A stretch of 64,000 nucleotides of DNA from Larus michahellis (Eukaryota; Chordata; Aves; Charadriiformes; Laridae), in the NCBI RefSeq assembly GCF_964199755.1, contig NC_133917.1:3169501-3233500 (forward strand). Reading direction: 5' to 3'. The notes under the pieces are model-generated. The model worked only from the letters and a program-made list of their open reading frames with translations. It did not search any database and was not told the origin of the DNA. Position 1 is the first letter of the stretch. Every line of letters starts with the position of its first letter. Made by a program: the position numbers and the translations under genes. This document shows, piece by piece, positions 59,101 through 64,000 of this stretch.

Positions 59101-60940
59101 ATATTCCTTCCTAAGGGCACTGGCTCCATTGACGGCTGTTTGCCATTAGACCTGGCGTACACCCAGATTCTGTAACTGGTTATACTGGCACAACTGGTAT
59201 CCTTCACCCGCATTCGCGGGCTTGGTGCTCACCGCCAGACCCAGCTGGATGTCACTGGGGGACCTCTCAAACCTGCCTGAACCCGCGCTGGTTCCTGGCC
59301 GTGCTCGGACCCCTTTGCAGCTCTCCCCACGGCGGACCCCTCGGCTCTCGCCCATCTGACCCCCTCTGCCCCGGGAGAGGGCGAGTGCGGGGTTTGCGCG
59401 AATTTTTTTGGCGTGTTTTACTGCTTTTGGAGGTGTGAAGAGTTAAGTGCTTGGCCGTAGGGCGGCGGATCAGGGTAATTGCTCCCTGACACGAAGGCGG
59501 CGTGTTCCAGCAGGATAATCCGCTCTGCCTGCGGGTTTTATCCTTGTCCATGGGGTTTCCAGCAGGATCCCGGGCGCTCGGCGGCTCTGAGACCCCCTGA
59601 AAGCAGCGACACATTTCCCGGAAGAGCAGCCAGTTTCTCGGGGTCCCTGCGGCTTCCAGCCGGACCCTGGCCAGGGGCCCGACGCAGAGTGTCCGGCACC
59701 GCAAAGCCGGGCTGGGATGAACGTCTCTCTGCAACCCCCTTCATCCTGACTTGATGATTCACAGGGATGCGGCCGCCGGCCATGTTGCTGCCAGCGCCGC
59801 GAGGCCGTAAGCCGTTGGTCTGCTTGTTTTTAAGAGCTGAAACGAGCTGCTGCCCGAAACGGGGCAGCGAGACGGGGCCGGGGCCGGTGTCCCATCTCCC
59901 GCGTCTCCCAGACAAAGCGGATCCAAACCCCACCCCACCATCCGGGGATGAGCCGTGAGCGTTTCGGCTCACCCTGGCACCGAGTCGTAGCCAGATTTTA
60001 AACCCTTTGTGGTGGGAATTTATAGCCCTTCCAAATCCCTGGGGAAGAAGGACATTAAATAATTAGAGGCCTCTTCAATTAATGCCTCCGGCTCGGCACT
60101 GGGCGCAGGGAGTGCCCTGGCTGCCGCCACCGAGGGAAGCGCAGGCCGAGGCAGGGAGATGTCACCCCTCCGTGAACCAGCAGAAAACATCAGGCATCAC
60201 ATGTCCCAAAGCCGCAGCCCTCGGATTATCATATTTTGCCGTTAAACCCTAATGCGAGCTGTGGAATGCCAGCCTCCCTGTGGGAGAAGAGAAACCCCAG
60301 TGTTTTTAAGAAGTAGGTGTCAGCACAGATTTTTGCTGATGGTTTCTATTGCTTATCAAACAGAGAAATAATTAACGAATTCGGACTTTTGATTAGGAGT
60401 TTATTTTTCAGAGGAATCATGGGGAGTGATTAGTGAAAATAAATTGCGTGACCCCGCGGTTCCCATCCAGCGTTTCCTTGGCTAATGAGGTGAGTTTGAA
60501 CTCTGCAAGCGGGGCTAGAAATCCGGCTTCCCAGTTTAATAAAAGGCAGCTTATACCTAGTGAAACCGGAACCACAGTAAATGTCAGGCTCGTTTTATAG
60601 CTGGCGAGGATTAGTATCGTTAGATACTGTTTTCAGGACAGCGGCACCCAGATGCACGCAGCCAAAATCACCGTCCTGTGACGCTGGAAAGTCCTGGCCC
60701 TGGAGGACCCGCTGCTGGAGCCTGAGGGGTGACCGCGGCCAAATTAACCAACGTGATCGAGAGGCGGATGGTTGGCATCACCTCGATGAACTGCCTCTCA
60801 GCATCCATCCATCTCGGATCATGGGATCCTGGGTACCGCGAGATAGTTTGGAACAAGCCAAGCTTGATCCCATTGGCAAATGTCCACTCCTGCTCTGCAT
60901 CTCCCTGCCTCTGTCCAGGAACAGCCGCTCCGACTGTCCA
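53101..60940. other. Non-coding flank, no gene seen
   Basis: Alternating GC-rich and AT-rich segments with no supported exon. An AT-rich block at 60300-60570 looks like a possible conserved element. A T-rich tract lies at 56012-56038. Confidence 0.4.
54094..54266. promoter_or_regulatory. Candidate enhancer: AGGTCA half-sites with TAATCC motifs
   Basis: TGACCT occurs at 54190-54195, 54219-54224 and 54261-54266, and AGGTCA at 54235-54240. The middle pair forms an everted repeat with a 10-bp spacer. CRX/OTX-like TAATCC (54094-54099) and TAATCT (54101-54106) lie just left. ANKRD33 starts 14.6 kb away. Confidence 0.3.
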
Positions 60941-60949
60941 GCCATGCGT

Positions 60950-61425
60950 CACACCGGCTCTGCCTGTGCTGGCTCCATGTGTGCCCGGGGTGGCTCCGAG
61001 TGTGCCCATGGTGGCTCTGAGTGTGCCGAGGGTGGCTCCGAGTGTGGCCAGGGTGCCTCTGTGTGTGCCCATGGTGGCTCTGTGTGTGCCCGTAGTGGCT
61101 CTGAGTGTGCCCATGGTGGCTCTGAGTGTGCCCGTGGTGGCTCCGAGTGTGCCCATGGTGGCTCTGTGTGTGCCCAGGGTGGCTCCGAGTGTGCCCAGGG
61201 TGCCTCTGTGTGTGCCCATGGTGGCTCTGTGTGTGCCCGTGGTGGCTCCGAGTGTGCCCATGGTGGCTCCGAGTGTGCCCGTGGTGGCTCCGAGTGTGCC
61301 CATGGTGGCTCTGGGTGTGCCCATGGTGGCTCCGAGTGTGCCCAGGGTGGCTCTGTGTGTGCCCGTGGTGGCTCCGAGTGTGCCCGTGGTGGCTCTGGGT
61401 GTGCCCGTGGTGGCTCTGAGCTGCC
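60950..61425. repeat. Minisatellite with a 21-bp unit
   Basis: About 22 copies of a unit built on GTGGCTCCGAGTGTGCCCAT, varying at a few positions (CAT/CGT/CAG, CCGA/CTGT). Because 21 is a multiple of three, several frames on both strands are open. Confidence 0.97.
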
Positions 61426-63370
61426 TGCCTTTACCCGGGCACTTGTCTCCTGGGGGGTCTCAGGGCCACGACACCACAGCAGTGAAACGCTGCGCGTGGT
61501 CTCCGCTCCCCGGTGCCCGAAGCTTGCGGTGAGCAACGCCGCATCCCACTGTGTCCCAGGGAGGGGACGCGGCCGAGGGGAAGGAGGCATTTTCTTTCCA
61601 GCACCGGCTCCCCAGACCCGCGCTGAGCTTCGTCGTGTGCCAAACTGGGATGGGTAAAGCGCTGGGACGGAGAGGCTCGGACGGAGCTGCCCTATGGTGA
61701 GCTGGCCCGGGGCATCGGGAGCGTGTAGAAGTAGAAACAGAACAGAAACCACCAGGTCCCAGCACGTCCAGCAGCCCCACAGCCGCAGGCGGGCTCAGGC
61801 ATTCGCAGGTTTTGGGTCTCTTACTGCAATCGCACACAAAAAATTAATCCCTGTCACCATCATTTGGGCCGGTCCCTCTGCCCAAAGGGACTCATCCAGA
61901 CACCCCTGCGGGACGCAGCGAGATGCTGAGTCCAATCCTTTCCCTGTTGAATGCAGAAGAGCCCTGGATGTCCCTCCAGGAGCACCCAGTTTCCAGGAAA
62001 AACCAGTGGTGGGTGCAGGGGTGGGTGGTGGTCCTGGGGCGGGGGGAGCAGTTTGTAGGCATTTTTCCCCTGATAAAATATTTAGTGGTGGAGATCAAAC
62101 GGGAACCTCCAGCCGGCTGGTTTTCTACCAAGATGGGAAGAGTGGGAAGCCCCTGCTGGGCGGCTGAGCGGCTCCTGCAGGGAGCCATGACACATAATCC
62201 CCCTCCCAGGGCCGCGCCGCGGAAGAACTGAGCCCCCAGTGTCTTAAGCGCAGTGTCCGCGTGCACTCCCGGCGCCGAGCGGGGCTCCGCGCGTCTTAAA
62301 TAACGGCTTCTTCTTGGTTGCACCCAAATTAAAAGGCACAATGGTGTATTGTTGTGGCTGGGGGCGGGGGGGGGGGAGAAAAAAATTGGAATTTTTTTTT
62401 TTTTAATGTAAATAAGCTGCACTGAGAGAACTCAAGGTGGGAGCAAAACGTGCTGCCAGATGGGGCGATGCTTGGGAGCAGCAGCCGGGAAAGGAGCGAC
62501 AAAGCTGCCCGAGTCCGTCTCTGTGGGAGAACCCCAATTAGTGAAATTGCATCAAATCGCTCAGGCCAAGACAAGGCCCTTTCTGGAACCGTCCCTGCAA
62601 ATGTCCCCCTCTGTGCCCCAAGCCAACGGTGTCTGGAAGCGCTCCCGTCATGGGGCTGGGGGGAGGATGACTGCCGTGGGGCATGGCCCCCCCCGTCCTC
62701 CCCCCATCCCATCCCTTCCCCGCGCTCTGCCTGAGCGCTCATCTTAAAATCTGATTAATTTGTCCTTTCCAGGCTTTTTCAGGCCGGCCGGAGAAGCGGT
62801 ATTCCCGTGCCTGGATGGCAGCCGGGTTAAAACAAACAGCGTGTCCGCTCGGGTTTCGGTGCGGGGCTGCGTCGCTGGTGGATCCCAGCCGGCAGCTCCA
62901 ATATCTGCCCAAGAACAGGCAACGCTCGCCTGCTCCTGAAAAGAAAAAATGTGTCATAATCCCTGCGGGATATGACACAACATTGGTGTGAGGGAAATAA
63001 CGCCGTAATGTGATTACATCAGGGAAGAGCCTGAGCTGGTTAAAGAAAATGAAGCAGGGGTTCGGAGAGCGCAGGCGAGGTGGCTGCGGGGCTTTCTTGG
63101 TGTAAACCCACCCCAAAAAAGTGAATTTTTGAGCCCGGAGAAGGGAGCATCCCACCTCCCACCCCAGCCCCGCTGATCCCAGGCTGAGCAAAGACTATAC
63201 TGGTCCAGAGAGTTTTTGGTGGTGTGGATAATGCTTTAATAAACGGGTTGTCCTGTGGACACCTCCCATCGACACAGTATCCTTGGGGCAACTGTTTTAT
63301 TTTTGCATGGTAAACTAATAGTAGGAAAGTATTCCAGGTATTCAGGATTCCTCTGAGCACGGCTCAGCAG
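61426..63370. other. Non-coding flank, no gene seen
   Basis: No exon is supported. It contains G- and T-runs at 62368-62404. Confidence 0.45.
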
Positions 63371-63374
63371 CTGA

Positions 63375-64000
63375 GGACCCAGCCCGCGGCTCCCCGCAGG
63401 CCGCGGTGGGGTCCCTGGGGGGTACGGCAGGGCCGGAGCTGGGGTGCAGGGGTCAGGGGGCCGGGGACCAGGGTGGCGGGATATTGGAGGCTGGTGCAGA
63501 AGTGGGGCAGGGGGACGGGAGGCACAGGGCTGGGGTGCAAGGACGCTGGATGCCGAGCACATGGCACCGGGATGCCGGGGTGGGGGAGGTCGGGGTGCAA
63601 GGGGAATGGGATGCAGGGGTGCTAGAAGCGCGGGGTCCGTGGGGGCCGGGATGCTGAGGTGCAGGAGGATGAAATGCACGGGGGCTGGGGTGCACGGGGT
63701 CTGGGATGGTGGGGTGCAGGAAGGCCAGGTGTGCGGTCGCTGAGACGCTGGGATGCAGGGGGTCGGGGTGCACAGGCACTGGGATGCCGGGGTGTAGGGG
63801 GTCGGAGTGCACAGGTGCTGGGGTGCAGGGGGTCGGGGTGCAGGGGTCGGGGTGCGCGGGGCTGGGACGCTGGGGTTGTGCGGGGGTGCGGGGGTCAGGG
63901 TGCAGGGTGCCGGGATGCCGGGGTCGTGCGGGGGTGCAGGGGTACGGGGGTCGAGGTGAGGGGGTGCGGGGGTCGAGGTGAGGGGGTGCGGGGGTCGGGG
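63375..64000. repeat. G-rich degenerate minisatellite cut by the window end
   Basis: Units of about 10-22 bp are built on GGGGTGCAGGGGGTCGG and GGGATGCCGGGGT. The last 60 bp are the most regular. The array probably continues beyond the window, and its plus strand has strong G-quadruplex potential. Confidence 0.9.

Noticed and set aside
60581-61752. Possible Cys/Gly-rich repeat protein
   Set aside because: Both strands are equally open through the 21-bp array, so openness is no evidence of coding.
39502-64000. Search for FIGNL2, expected next by synteny
   Set aside because: No long AAA ATPase coding exon is present; it must lie beyond the window or elsewhere.

Overview
The window is nuclear DNA from a sauropsid vertebrate, most probably a bird, and looks like part of a gene-dense, GC-rich microchromosome. 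The evidence is spliced genes with consensus GT/AG borders, two CR1 LINE copies with the avian-type 3' end, very short introns (down to 74 bp), many G/C-rich minisatellites and a CpG-island promoter. There is no bacterial or viral gene content, and no CRISPR array, tRNA or rRNA that I could see.

Three complete protein genes lie head to tail on the minus strand. ACVR1B (activin receptor type-1B, ALK4) has nine coding exons between 3460 and 19440 and encodes 510 residues. ACVRL1 (ALK1) has nine coding exons between 21709 and 27953 and encodes 492 residues. ANKRD33 (ankyrin repeat protein of photoreceptors, also called PANKY) has four coding exons between 36564 and 39501 and encodes 453 residues with the chosen start. 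I derived every exon border by matching reading phase to splice sites, and all phases are consistent. The gene order ANKRD33-ACVRL1-ACVR1B is the one I know from human 12q13, seen here in reverse orientation.

Layout. 1-295: downstream of ACVR1B, no gene seen. 296-3459: probable ACVR1B 3' UTR. 3460-19440: ACVR1B, with a 9-kb first intron. 19441-20600: ACVR1B promoter, a (GT)n tract and a G-quadruplex-prone minisatellite that fills the roughly 1-kb gap to the end of ACVRL1. 20600-27957: ACVRL1, with two introns largely made of minisatellite. 28000-33200: ACVRL1 upstream region with a candidate non-coding first exon near 31.2 kb and a duplicated nuclear-receptor site near 31.9 kb. 33240-34750: decayed CR1 LINE. 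36100-39501: ANKRD33, with a second CR1 fragment in an intron. 39.7-64 kb: non-coding flank with several minisatellites, AT-rich islands and clusters of possible transcription-factor sites.

Function. ALK4 and ALK1 are paralogous type I serine/threonine kinase receptors of the TGF-beta superfamily. In known vertebrates ALK4 passes activin/nodal signals to SMAD2/3, and ALK1 passes BMP9/BMP10 signals to SMAD1/5/8 in endothelium. The L45 loops of the two proteins here differ in the way expected for those SMAD choices. ANKRD33 is unrelated in sequence and known as a photoreceptor repressor of CRX-dependent genes. I found no new molecular system. The most unusual content is structural and regulatory: repeat-filled introns, the repeat-packed ALK1-ALK4 gap and the receptor-site clusters.
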